Source of the DNA: Conchocele bisecta
Lineage: Eukaryota > Mollusca > Bivalvia > Lucinida > Thyasiridae
NCBI GenBank assembly: GCA_029237695.1
Contig: CM055278.1
Location: forward strand, 77,273,817-77,337,816
Direction of reading: 5' to 3'
Length of the DNA: 64,000 bases
Part shown: positions 11,551-21,993 of the stretch, in pieces
Position numbering within the stretch: position 1 is the first letter of the stretch
Layout: every line of letters starts with the position of its first letter
Made by a program: the position numbers and the translations under genes
The notes under the pieces: model-generated
What the model was told of the DNA's origin: nothing
The model's database searches: none
Seen by the model: only the letters and a program-made list of their open reading frames with translations

Positions 11551-12746
11551 TGTAACAAACGCAAGCGAGCGGTCTTACGATTTGTTGTTGTGTCAGGATG
11601 GCTTATGGAGAGTCAATGGAAGATGTTTATTCAGGTATTCAGTTTATTATCTGAGTGTTATTCTACAAAAAGCCCATGACGGGTACTGGTTACAATCAGG
11701 TGACGACTACTGGTCACTGGTGAGAATACGCCACATATATGTTATCATTTGCTCTTATGAGCTGAACCATTCAATCCTAGCCAATTGGGTTGTATTTGTA
11801 GGTTCTGAAACTGTACCACATGACGTCACTTGACCAATCATGGTGCTTGGGAGTCGGGCAAATCTGTCAAAAATGTCAGCCATCTTGCCAGATTTGCGAG
11901 ATCGCCAAAATGACGTCATCACCATGAGACTTTTAACAATTTCACACATTAAAACAGCTCAAAACCTATCTGGCACATCCCAAATATGTAGTTTATATAT
12001 TTATCAGTTTGTATATTACACAGGTAATCAAGAGTGGTTCAGTGATTTGATAACTTTATGTATGGGACAATTTTGATGCGGAGACGCTGGCGTTTTCGCA
12101 TTCAAAATTGAGCGCCACTTCAACTTGATTTTATCCTTAGAATCAACCAAAACAGGAATTTAGAGTCTGAAACTTTGTGTAAATGTTCGTCTTACACATT
12201 AATTAGGATTTACAAACCAAACCTCGTGAATATCTGATTAAATAGCCTTAATTTAGCAATTATAATGTGCTTCTCAGGATCTGTCAGATTTGGCAGATCT
12301 GTCAAACATGGCCGCTGTCAGAGAGAAATCATGAACATGTCAACTTGCCAGACTTGGAATGTAAACAAATATAGGACACAATAGGCATGCAGGATGTGGT
12401 TCAAGACTCATCAGATATTCCTTTTTGCAAGAAAGAGTGAACTAGTCATTGAAACACTTCATCCTAAGAATAAGACTGCCAGACACTGTCAGCAAGGTTG
12501 CCAGACATGTTTGTCAGTCTTTCCACAATTCTGTCAAGTTGCCAGATTTCTTCCTGTGACCATAATAGCTATCAGGCATGTTTGTCTTAGTGAACATTAT
12601 TATATGGCTGAATTACCATTATATTAGCTACAGAGTGTAGATATGTCAATAATAATACCATATTTAGCTTGTCAAAATGAGTCGTGTACCCCACCCACTC
12701 ACTTTACATGGGGGTTATAATTACACTCAGGTTCTATTCTGTTACA
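11551..12746 (-). repeat. 5' LTR of the gag-only element
   Basis: 1196 bp, TG...CA ends, paired with 7925-9123. It carries two TGACGTCA palindromes (about 11822 and 11910); the first is altered to TAACGTCA in the other LTR. Confidence 0.9.
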
Positions 12747-13204
12747 GTATAGACTTTGGTTCGTTACTTCAATATGTGATATGGATAGGCGATATGTATG
12801 GATGGCGACTACGTTATACAGCTACAGTCTTGCTATGCCACTGCAGAGCATAGTGTTTGTATCAAGGTGAGAACACACCAAATAGTTTTACTATATGATT
12901 TAACCGAATCCCATCCAATAGGGCCAGTCTCTCCTACTTTCACTAATCGTATGGATGCTGTGGGACCTACTTGCACATGACCTGCAACCAGTCTATACTG
13001 GTTCTGCATGAATTAAACAACAGGTTCACTTACTCCTAAGAAAGACAAATTCAACCTCGTCTTGTCCCCCAATATTGTTTACATTTTTTTGGCCACGGAA
13101 ACTCTGTTTGCATCACATATAACCCCTTGGCGATTTCACATCATTTGGTATTCTCTAACCTCAAATAATTGTGTATGGTGTCTTAACCGTCCGCTATAAT
13201 TGGA
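12747..13204. other. Unannotated intergenic stretch
   Basis: No supported gene or repeat. Short open frames here are not protein-like. Confidence 0.5.
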
Positions 13205-13640
13205 GGATTTCTAATCTTCGAGCTTCGAGTTTCGAGTTAGAATCTTCGAGAATCGAGTGTAATTATCGAGAATTGAGTTGGAATTATCGAGAATCGAGTT
13301 GAAATTATCGAGAATCGAGTTGAAATTATCGAGAATCGAGTTGGAATTACCGAGAATCGAGTTGGAATTATCGAGAATCGTGTTGAGATTATCGAGAATC
13401 GAGTTGAAATTATCGAGAATCGAGTTGGAATTATCGAGAATCGAGTTGAGATTATCGAGAATCGAGTTGGAATTATCGAGAATCGAGTTGGAATTATCGA
13501 AAATCGAGTCGAGATTATCGAGAATCGAGTTGGAATTATCGAGAATCGAGTTGGAATTATCGAGAATCGAGTCGAGATTATCGAGAATCGAGTTGGAATT
13601 ATCGACACTGGAATTATCGAGACTCGAGTTGGAATTATCG
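13205..13640 (+). repeat. 21-bp satellite array A, about 18-20 copies
   Basis: The unit is ATTATCGAGAATCGAGTTGGA, varying between TTGGA, TTGAA, TTGAG and TCGAG. Because 21 is a multiple of three, both strands stay open and give heptad-like translations. These are artefacts of the period, not genes. The array starts irregularly with TTCGAG-rich sequence near 13215. Confidence 0.93.
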
Positions 13641-13883
13641 GGTCGGAGGCAGTGATGATTTCATTAAGACTGATTTTCAGGATTTTTTGTTATTATTTTG
13701 AAAGTTTCAGGATTTCTTTTTATATAGACAAAGAAGGAAATGTACCAATTTCAGGAAATTATTAATTTTGGTCATTTCATTTTCAGCATTTTCAGGGAGT
13801 AATTTAAGTCCAATTCCTCTTAAAGATGCATAACCACACATTACGCGAAAAAAATAGATTTACGGAAATCAAACGGATACGTC
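13641..13883. other. Spacer between satellite array and MITE
   Basis: AT-rich with repeated TTTCAGGATTTT phrases; no gene. Confidence 0.5.
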
Positions 13884-14289
13884 ATTTTGTAATCATTCAA
13901 CACGTTTCCAAACATCAAAAGCGTCCATTTTTTACATAATACTAACTAATTTCTCACTGTTGTGCATTGAGTGACGCGGACAGGGGAAGTAAGCACGTTG
14001 TCTCAAAATATTAACAAAAATCGATATTTATTCAAATTAATTCAATATTCATTCGTACAGTGCTTTTTCTGGTTTGCAATAATGATACTTCATAAGATAT
14101 CGACATAAGTCATAATTATTTTCTTATCCGTAATTTATTTCAATAATTCAAATATTTAAAAGTAGTCACCATTTCTTCACTGTACTTACAGTGACGCGCG
14201 TGACACCGTGCACAGTAGTGAGAAACTAGTTGATATTTTGTAAATACGGTCGCTTTTGATGTTGGAAACGTGTGGAATGATTACAAAAT
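13884..14289. mobile_element. MITE, 0.4 kb, about 100-bp terminal inverted repeats
   Basis: The left arm ATTTTGTAATCATTCAACAC...AAACATCAAAAGCG...TTTCTCACT matches the reverse of the right arm GTGGAATGATTACAAAAT. It has no coding frame. It separates two satellite arrays of the same orientation, as if inserted into one longer array. Confidence 0.8.
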
Positions 14290-14600
14290 TACATTATCGA
14301 GAATCGAGTTGAAATTATCGAGAATCGAGTTGGAATTTTCGAGAATCGAGTTGAAATTATTGAGAATCGAGTTGAAATTATCAATAATCGAGTTGGAATT
14401 ATCGAGAATCGAGTTGAAATTATCGAGAATCGAGTTGGAATTATCGAGAATCGAGTTGAAATTATCAAGACTAGAGTTAAAATTATCGAGACTAGAGTTA
14501 AAATTATCGAGACTCGAGTTGGAATTATCGAGAATCGAGTTGGAATTATCGAGACTCGAATTGGAATCTTCGAGATTCGATATGGAACTTTCAAATTAAC
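14290..14600 (+). repeat. 21-bp satellite array B, about 14 copies
   Basis: Same unit and same orientation as 13205-13640, separated from it by the 0.4-kb MITE and a short spacer. Late units drift to GACTAGAGTTAAAATTATC. Confidence 0.92.
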
Positions 14601-14767
14601 ATGTGGTGTATGGGAAAATTGTTACCTGAAGCGCCTTCAACATGCTGCTTATATGTGCATACAATGCGGTCGTGGACGACTGTCGTTCTAGTTAAATATA
14701 TGCAGCTCGGAATAATTGACGGTGAAGCTTGTGGTCGGAGATTACTAGCGGCTTTCCTCACGGTTCA
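14601..14767. other. Short unannotated spacer
   Basis: No repeat or gene is recognised. Confidence 0.4.
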
Positions 14768-15215
14768 CTTCTATATAGCACGCCGTTTTATTATTTATTC
14801 TGAGTACAAGATATCTCTTTGAGTCAATAAGATATCTCTTTCAATCAACAAGATATCTCTTTCTGACAAACAGATATCTGTTTCAGTCCATAAGGTATAT
14901 AGTGCATGAAATGATATCTCTAAGTAACAGATATATCGTATTGAACCAAATAGATATCTTATTGACGGAAGAAGATATCTTATTGAACTAAATATATATC
15001 TTATAAGATATCTTCTACCGTGAATAAGATATATGTTTGAGTCAATAAGCTATCTAGTTGAGTCAATAATATATCTCTTTGAGTCAATAAGATATCCCTT
15101 TGGTTCAATAAGATATCTCTTTGGAATTGGTTCAATAAGATATCTGTTTCATAATTCTAGATATCTTATTCATTCAAACAGATAATAGTAAAATGGCGTG
15201 CCATACTTATAGGCC
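14768..15215. mobile_element. Inverted-repeat element carrying a GATATC palindromic satellite
   Basis: The outer ends TATAGCACGCCGTTTTATTATT and, reversed, TATGGCACGCCATTTTACTATT pair. Between them lie about 17 spaced AGATATCT/GATATC blocks joined by TTGAGTCAATA-type linkers. Linkers run mainly one way in the left half and reversed in the centre. It has no coding potential. The layout matches the element at 28752-29051 (ends plus an internal palindromic repeat). Confidence 0.8.
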
Positions 15216-15289
15216 CCCTCTTGAGTGGTGGTTGGGAGTACGCGAAGAGTAAATCAACAATCAGCGTTCATCCTTACCGGAATGCCGAC

Positions 15290-15765
15290 CTCGTGTACCG
15301 TGTACACACCTTCTCATTATGACAAATATTTTTGGCTAGCCATTTGGTAATCCATGCATCGGTTTTGAAGATATAGAGCGGAAGGGATTTTCAATTGGTT
15401 TGACCCTTGACCTTCAACTGTGACCTTGACCTTGGGCGTAGGGCCGTGGTTATGTATCGCGACACACATTCTCATCATGATAAACATTTATGCCAAGCCA
15501 TTTGATAATCCATACGTCGGTTCAGAAGATATAGAGCGGAAGGGAATTTCAATAGGTTTTACCTTTGACCTTCAACTGTGACCTTGACCTTGGACCGTGG
15601 TTATTGATCGTGACACACCTTCTCATCATGATAAACATTTATGCCAAGCCATTTGATAATCCATGCATCGGTTCAGAAGATATAAAGCAAAGGGAATTTC
15701 CAACAGACCGACCGAACGACCGACAAGCTGACTCCTATATGTCCCCTCAAACTTTGTTTGTGTGG
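15290..15765. repeat. Molluscan dispersed repeat, about three tandem units of 175 bp
   Basis: Units carry CTTCTCATCATGATAAACAT, CCAAGCCATTTGATAATCCA, GGTTCAGAAGATATAGAGCG and GTGACCTTGACCTTGG. The tail CAACAGACCGACCGAACGACCGACAAG is typical of this class. I know closely similar blocks from bivalve and gastropod genomes. A relative is at 34205-34530. Confidence 0.85.
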
Positions 15766-16119
15766 GTATAATTATAGCAGCCAGGAAAAACTTGGTCATA
15801 TTTACTGAATATCTATAAGTTAATGACCTTGACCTTGGGGAAGGGCGCGGGTGAAGCATCTCATACAGGACGAAGCATGATGATGATAAAAACACATCAG
15901 CCAAATATGAACAGATTCCATGAGGACAAACAGAAGTTACAGAGAAACACCGCGAACCATGATTACCTACTCCCCATTCTATATTCGGTCTCTTAACGAC
16001 TCGATGTAATGGTAATTAGGGGGCTTGTGGCATCGCGATAACCAGGATTACCCCCCACCCTCAACATTCTATATTCTCGCTCGGCTACAGGTGGGAGGTT
16101 TGCGGAGCCGCGCAAATCA
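15766..16119. other. Unannotated stretch
   Basis: A fragment of the same TGACCTTGACCTTGGG family is visible near 15822-15842; otherwise nothing is recognised. Confidence 0.5.
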
Positions 16120-16268
16120 TGTTAAACCCAATTCTCTATAATTCCAACTCAATTCTCGATAATTTCAACTCGATTCTCGATAATTTCAACTCGATTCTCG
16201 ATAATTCCAACTCGATTCTCGATAATTTTAACTCGATTCTCGATAATTTCAACTCGATTTTTGATAAT
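16120..16268 (-). repeat. 21-bp satellite array C, reverse orientation, about 6 copies
   Basis: The unit AACTCGATTCTCGATAATTTC is the reverse complement of the arrays at 13.2 and 14.3 kb. Confidence 0.92.
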
Positions 16269-16329
16269 TATTGGACTGGATTAGTGGTCATGGAATTTGA
16301 CATGTTGTAGGGATTTTGAGGAGCAAGAT

Positions 16330-16345
16330 GGGGGGGGGGGGGGGG
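16330..16345. repeat. Poly-G tract
   Basis: A run of 16 G with one T-interrupted extension following. Its length is assembly-sensitive. Confidence 0.8.
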
Positions 16346-16626
16346 TGGGGGATCCTTAAAACATGTTTAGTTAGCAAAGTAAAATCTTCTCCACTTGAGA
16401 CGATTCTCATGTGCTGTGAAATGTTGTTTTTTTTTCTTCAAGAATTATTTAAACAGAAGAAATGAACAGCAGACAACACAATTTCATTTACAAGTCATTT
16501 GTCTGAATTGCGTGGGGGAAGGGTACTTCTCGGGTGATTAAGAAAACTTGATTCAACATGTTGAGTGACCAAATATTTGGACCCTGGGAGTAAAGACCAC
16601 CTGTGAACAAAGGCCAGTTCGAGCTC

Positions 16627-16755
16627 TTCCAACTCGATTATCGATAATTTCAACTCGATTCTCGATAATTTTAACTCGATTCTCGATAATTTCAACTCGA
16701 TTCTTGATAATTTTAATTCGATTCTCGATAATTCCAACTCGATTCTCGATACTTA
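16627..16755 (-). repeat. 21-bp satellite array D, reverse orientation, about 6 copies
   Basis: Same unit as arrays A-C, reverse orientation, ending in GATTCTCGATACTTAG. It is separated from array C by about 360 bp that hold the poly-G tract and no gene. Confidence 0.92.
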
Positions 16756-16811
16756 GAATATGTAACACTCCTATAATTGGGCACCTGCTATCGAGATTCA
16801 GGCGTCGAATA

Positions 16812-17066
16812 TGAGACACGCCATGTGATGTTGTACCTTCGGACATCTGCGTAATTTTATGAAATAGGTTTACAAAATTTACAATATTTTCCATAAATAA
16901 AGTCAAAAGTGTTCACATTTTCAGAGTACTGTTCCGCATGTACTCTATAAATGTTGTCAACTTTTGGCGCCATTTACGGAAAATATTGTAAATTTCGCAA
17001 ACGTCTTTCATGAAATTACGCAGATGTCCGAAGGTACAAAATCACATGGCGAGTCTCATAAGACTG
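16812..17066. mobile_element. MITE family 1, copy 1 (GAGACACGCCATGTGAT ends)
   Basis: ATGAGACACGCCATGTGAT...GTACCTTCGGACATCTGCG at the left is mirrored by CAGATGTCCGAAGGTAC...CACATGGCGAGTCTCAT at the right. The whole 255 bp folds as one hairpin. The centre has GCATGTACTCTATAAATGTT. It is non-coding. Confidence 0.85.
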
Positions 17067-17204
17067 AGCGAGAAGCGCAAACAGCGACGGCCATCCATGT
17101 AGGGAATATAGTTACATCCGCTAATTATTCTATTGGTTCTAACAGAAACAGAGTCGCTGCCGGCTCTGGGGAATTGAACAGCAATAGGCCTGCGCCATAA
17201 TTGA

Positions 17205-17440
17205 GACACATTGAATTACGTACATTTTGAAATACGTTTACAAAATTTACAGTATTTTCCGTAAATGGCGTCCAATATTGACAAAATACATTCCGCATGT
17301 ACTCTGAAAATATTGTCAACTTTTGACTGAATTTCTGAAACATTGTAAATTTTGTAAACGTATTTCATAAAATTACGCAGATGTCCGAAGGTACAAAATT
17401 ACACGACATGGCGTGTCTCATATATAGGAATACTCATAGT
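17205..17440. mobile_element. MITE family 1, copy 2
   Basis: It shares ACGTTTACAAAATTTACA, GCATGTACTCTGAAAATATT and the right end CAGATGTCCGAAGGTAC...GGCGTGTCTCATAT with copy 1. The left end is altered or truncated. Confidence 0.8.
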
Positions 17441-17745
17441 GGCAGCCGCAGACAAACGTAAAACAAATGCACATGGAAGTTATATAGCATTTAGAAAATA
17501 TAACATTTAGCCTGCGAGTGTGCAGTCTTTCGTCTTAACAGCGCACGAGACGTGTCGAGTTTGTAAACGCGTAAAACTGTACGCGCGGGTGAATCAATTT
17601 TGATTTAAAAATGCTAAACAGTATGTGTGAATTTCGTACTGAAGTATTTACGTGCTGGATTGTTGTGTGTGCGCGTGTTTTTGTCGGCCAAGAATGACCG
17701 TACAGACGGCGCCAGCAGCCATGCACACCAATCGTGACGTACTGA
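17441..17745. other. Unannotated stretch
   Basis: Nothing is supported; it is slightly richer in CG dinucleotides than its surroundings. Confidence 0.4.
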
Positions 17746-17985
17746 CCAGGGGGTCGTTTCACTAAACGTCGTACGACTAAAATGATCGTAAGTGCAAAAT
17801 TATGATAGTCTGGAAAATTCAATTGATGGATTTACATTTATTGAGCATAGGCTGCATATGCTTAAGAAATGTAAATCCAATAATTGAAAATAATAAAATA
17901 TTGTTAATGCGAATTTTACAGACTATCATAATTTTGAACTTACGAACATTTTAGTCGTACGAAGTCGTATGAAACGGCCCCCATA
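17746..17985. mobile_element. MITE family 2, copy 1 (GTTTCACTAAACGTCGTACG ends)
   Basis: GGGTCGTTTCACTAAACGTC...GACTAAAATGATCGTAAGTG at the left pairs with CTTACGAACATTTTAGTCGTACG...ATGAAACGGCCCCC at the right. Second-level complementarity exists around GGATTTACATTTATTGAGCA. No coding frame. Confidence 0.85.
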
Positions 17986-18149
17986 CAATTATGAAAGGCG
18001 AATCAACATTTTGAATCTTGAAAAAAAACATTATTTAAACTCAAATATATTTAATTTGCGACACTTAGTTTGGTAATTTAAAATATTTTCATAACTTTGT
18101 TGTTGCTTTTTTGAGAAAATTACGTTGGGCATCATCGACGTACAACTGG

Positions 18150-18392
18150 GGCCCGTTTCACTGAACTTCGTATGACTAAAATGTCCGTAAGTGCAAAATT
18201 ATGATGGTCTGTAAATTTCATTAACAATCTTTTCTTGAAAATAATTATTGCATTTATATTTATTGAGCATATGCTGCATATATAGCCTATGTTCAATAAA
18301 AGTAAATCCATCAATTGAAATGTCCAGACTATCCTAAATTTGCACTTACGAACATTTTAGTCGTACGATGCTTAGTGAAACGGCTCCCTGGT
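18150..18392. mobile_element. MITE family 2, copy 2
   Basis: Same ends as copy 1: GGGGCCCGTTTCACTGAACT and CGATGCTTAGTGAAACGGCTCC. The interior is also related (GCAAAATTATGAT, TTGAGCATATGCTGCATAT). Confidence 0.85.
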
Positions 18393-18567
18393 GCAATGAC
18401 TGTTTGAGCCACGTGATGTCAAGCCATGCAAATTGACACATGCCGTCAGTTTCAGAGTGGTGACGTTATTCACGAGTTTCCCATATTCTGCGACGTATTT
18501 ATAAAACCTATAATATACAAATAGGCATAACAGTATGTGCATATCAAATAACTACAGTGGTGATATT

Positions 18568-18752
18568 ACTCACATGAGAGACACGCCATGTGATTTTGTA
18601 CCTTCTGACATCTGCGTAATTTCATTAAATACGTTTACAAAATGTACAATACTTTTCATAAATAAAGTCAAAAGTTAACCAACTGTTCAGAGTACATATC
18701 CGCATGTACTCTGAAAATGTTGTCAGCTTTGACGCCATGGCGTGTCTCATAT
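18568..18752. mobile_element. MITE family 1, copy 3, ending 34 bp before the channel start codon
   Basis: The left end GAGAGACACGCCATGTGATT and right end CCATGGCGTGTCTCATATG are inverted. The centre shares CATCTGCGTAATTTCAT and GCATGTACTCTGAAAATGTT with the other copies. Its right end lies within the likely 5' leader or core promoter of the potassium-channel gene. Confidence 0.82.
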
Positions 18753-18786
18753 GCTGTACACATATATATTAGATCGGTAGTGGACA

Positions 18787-18994
18787 ATGGCTGACGATAT
18801 ACGGAAAGGAATAGTGAGAATAAACGTCGGAGGTACTATATTTGAATGTTACGAAGGTACACTGGGGCGATATCCTGATACCCGATTGGCTAAACTGCAC
18901 CCAGCGGCGGAGACTTTCAATTCAAACACAAACGAGCATTTCTTTGACAGAGACTCCGTGATATTCGGATACATTTTAAACGCTTACAGAACAG
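18787..18994 (+). CDS. Voltage-gated K+ channel subunit, exon 1 (T1/BTB domain start)
   Basis: ATG 18787 has a good context (A at -3, G at +4). The exon gives residues 1-69 and the first base of codon 70, then a GTACGT donor at 18995. RINVGGTIFECYEGTL followed by PDTRL and HFFDRDSVIFGYIL is the standard start of the Kv tetramerisation domain. The joined three-exon product has 450 residues and forms a potassium-selective pore or part of one in the plasma membrane, as a tetramer. The start is chosen because T1 domains of Shaw-like channels begin just before this RINVGG block, and no earlier in-frame ATG is needed. Intron 1 is phase 1 and 10.2 kb long. An additional 5' untranslated exon cannot be excluded. 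Confidence 0.92.
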
Positions 18995-19054
18995 GTACGT
19001 AGTTTCACATCATCAGAATTATATAATCAAGGCCAAAAATAAACTTTACAGTAC

Positions 19055-19567
19055 ATAAATGGTTCGATATTTCGTAAACAAGTATGTTTAAAAACCTGAT
19101 GTAAAATGTTTTTAATGTTGAATCTAATCTACAACTACTGCACCAAATAATAGATGCATGTGTTTGAAGACAACAACACCCTTCATTTGAAACATTGCAG
19201 TAAAGAGACCACAATTTGGAAACTTTCCTAGTCAATATTGATTATCCAGAGCATAACATGGATACAGTGATCACACTGATGAATTGACCGTATTCAGTAC
19301 CTAGTGTGTCAACCTTGGGTGTTCATCAATGTTTGGCAACGTCTGCTCATTGAATGGTCCGTTTTATGCTCGGGATATCAATATTGACTAGGAAATTGTG
19401 TTCTCTTTACTGCAGTTTTTAAAATGAAGGGTGTTGTTGTCTTTTCATTGTTGACACAATCTCTTTAAGCACACACATGCATCGAATGTGTTGGTGCAGT
19501 AGTTGCAGATTAGATTCAGCATTAAAAAACATTTTACATCAGGTTTTTAAACATTAATATCGAACGA
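19055..19567. repeat. Large inverted repeat with about 200-bp arms, in intron 1
   Basis: The left arm (about 19055-19258) contains AACCTGATGTAAAATGTTTT, AACAACACCCTTCATTT and TAGTCAATATTGAT. The right arm (about 19366-19567) holds their reverse complements in the expected order. The arms look 80-90 percent alike by eye and the loop is about 110 bp. In pre-mRNA this would form a long double strand starting about 60 nt after exon 1. Confidence 0.85.
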
Positions 19568-19616
19568 TTTATATAGCTATTGTTCACATATTGGATGTTT
19601 AGGGAATTAATGGTAC

Positions 19617-21993
19617 ATGCCCACTCAGGTACAAAATGTTCCCCACCATTACCTCACGTATTGATTGGCACTATTGTACATTTTATATCAGACGTAAATT
19701 TCCACACTGATACAAGGGCGATAACCGTGTTTCCTTAAAATGTTAACGGATATTACTATTTATTATCTGTATGTGCAATGATCATAATTTATAATCTGTC
19801 GAAAATGTTATTTTTTTCAGATGACGCATTTAATTAGTATAAATAATTAAACAATAGCATGCCTCATTTACATATGAAAATAGCCTGATACCACCACAAG
19901 TCACTATTCTAAAATAAATATTACTAAATGATTATATCTATAGCGGGCACAATTTTTAGAACTGGTAGTGTATACTGTTATGTCGTTATTTTAGGTATTG
20001 TGAATGTTTTTGCTACATTGTGTGAACCGAGGTTTTTTTTCATCTATAGACCACATACAACAAAACTGGGGTTGGTTCCATTTTTTTCTGTAAGCCATAT
20101 GGCCGCCATCTTGAAACTAAGAATGGCCGCCATTGAAATTTATATTTAGAGGTCAAGGTCATTACGAGCGGTGTTTTTGCAGCGAAAAACACATTATTAT
20201 GGACAAGAACTATTGGCAGAATGAGTTCAATACATTGTGAGACACTAGGCATTTTGGTTTTCAAAATGGCCGCCATTTCAAACTTGGAAATCCATTATTT
20301 ATTGTACATTTTTGAATGTCGTGGTAACATTTTGTATTTTCCTTCTGGTTATACTCAGACATGAAAGGCAAGTGATCTTTCTCCACTTGAACAGTCAGTC
20401 CGTATGCATAACGGAACAGTTTGTGGCCAAATAACATGCCTCATTATTCATGTTCAATCAGAGCATATTAGTTTTCTGCGAGAATCAATGATATGAAGGC
20501 ATTAGCCATTGGCTTGCCTTTGTGGCACACCATAATGTAGACCTAGATGCGTAGGTTTACATGTCTCTGGCTTTGTCAAGTCATAATATGACAATTTCAA
20601 CTAGTGAAACGTAATTTGGGCAATCATGGCACTGATCCCTTTTATATTGACACAGAAGTTGTGGTCCATATGGTAATCGTAAATAATGACAATGACCAAT
20701 GAACAATACTGCTTTTTCAACGTGGCCATTTTTCTAGTTTCCTGCAAACAATTCTGTATTATGTATACAGTGTATTCAACCTCTCTAACTGTGTTTTGGC
20801 AATCAATCTGAAATTGTACACACATCGTCTACACATACTGAACATGTGCACATGGCGTTTGAATGCCGAACAAGTCATTTAACCACATGCATACTGCATT
20901 TTCGACATTGCATCTACACTTTCCTGCATACAAGATTGTATAGGGTATATATTTTATGTAAGCAACTCCTTTGATCACATTTTGAGTGTGATTGTGCCAG
21001 CACTGCCTTTCAGGAATACCAACAAGATGTAGACTCTAATGCAGACGGTGATGGACCTGGTTGAAAGCACTGTATCCATAATTAAGAAAGTCCTGTATAC
21101 ACACAGTGGCCATTTTGCAAGCTTTCATGTTTGTCATAAACAGTGTCTTGAAATTGACTTTCGTCATAAACATTTTACTTTCAATAATGATTACACTCTG
21201 GGAAAAAATCAGTTCAAATGATTTGTTCATGATTATATCAGAATTATATGATTTTCACGGCAGCCATTTTGAAAATTAGAATACAATAGGAACAATTCAT
21301 GTTTTCTTTCATGATACAAGGAACTTTTGTTCCAAAAAAGTAGCAAAACAGGCAACACAACCTAACTATAAATACACTTTACTAAAGACAGTACGTAGTG
21401 AAGACACTATAAATATTATTTACATAGAGGCCATTTTGAAAACCAAATGTGCGCCATAACAGTCATCAGAAAAAGTGGAACCAACCCCTGTTTTATTATT
21501 TGAAGTATGTAGATGGCATAGCCGAAAAAAAAAACATTCTGTCTGCATTATAAATGTTGATATGAATATTACAATATATTGTATACGATTTTAGGGCGGA
21601 CATTTTTAAATCTAAGATAGCCGCCATGGTAACTGTTAAAATGAAAATAACACGGGTTTTGTTGTGTGTGGTCAAAAGATGAGTATCACCAAAAAATGAA
21701 TCAATATTCTACCTGTATTAGAAGTATATGTAATGAATATAACATTTCAAGGCGGCCATTTTGAAATCCAAGATGGCGGCCAAAGTAATTGTCGAAAAAA
21801 AATAAAATGGAACCAACCCCAGTTTTGTTATTCTTGCTCTAAAGATGACAAAAAACATTGGTTACTAGAATGTAGCAAAAAAATGCTACCTACATAACAG
21901 TATACACTATGGTGGAATAGTGACACAATTATACACTTATGTAATTCCTTTAAATAACATGTTGTGGCTACTGAGTGGGCATGTACCTTTAAA
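19617..21993. mobile_element. MITE family 3, copy with another element nested inside
   Basis: The outer ends TAATGGTACATGCCCACTCA and CTGAGTGGGCATGTACCTTTA are inverted. The left 350 bp (ACGTATTGATTGGCA, TCAGACGTAAATTTCC, GGGCGATAACCGTGTTTCCT) and right 80 bp match the uninterrupted copy at 38552-39029. The rest is the nested element at 19966-21909. Confidence 0.88.
19966..21909. mobile_element. Nested DNA element, 1.94 kb, TSD TGG
   Basis: It begins TAGTGTATACTGTTATGT and ends ACATAACAGTATACACTA. The flanks are ...ACTGG and TGGTGGAATAG, and the empty copy near 38950 reads ACTGGTGGAATAG, which fixes a 3-bp target duplication TGG. Inner inverted segments (CAAAACTGGGGTTGGTTCCA near 20060, reverse near 21825) extend the symmetry. 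It has no transposase frame. It is rich in AAGATGGCCGCCAT-type motifs. A 3-bp duplication fits PIF/Harbinger or CACTA-type transposition; the superfamily is not settled. Confidence 0.85.

Larger units (their letters stand above)
7925..12746 (-). mobile_element. LTR retroelement, non-autonomous, gag only (minus orientation)
   Basis: Two direct repeats of 1.2 kb (7925-9123 and 11551-12746) start TGTAACA and end TGTTACA, and flank a 2.4-kb interior. On the minus strand the interior shows, in order, a primer site, gag, and a polypurine tract. The flanks share GTAT (7921-7924 and 12747-12750), a 4-bp target duplication typical of Ty3/gypsy-like integration. Only about 0.9 kb separates gag from the 3' LTR and no protease, RT or integrase motif is seen, so it depended on a relative for reverse transcription. 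The LTRs are very similar by eye, so the insertion is fairly young. Confidence 0.88.

Noticed and set aside
13237..14599. Open frames on both strands coding heptad-like repeats (LSRIELE and similar)
   Set aside because: They follow from a 21-bp satellite, a multiple of three without stops; both strands are open equally and no gene signals are present.
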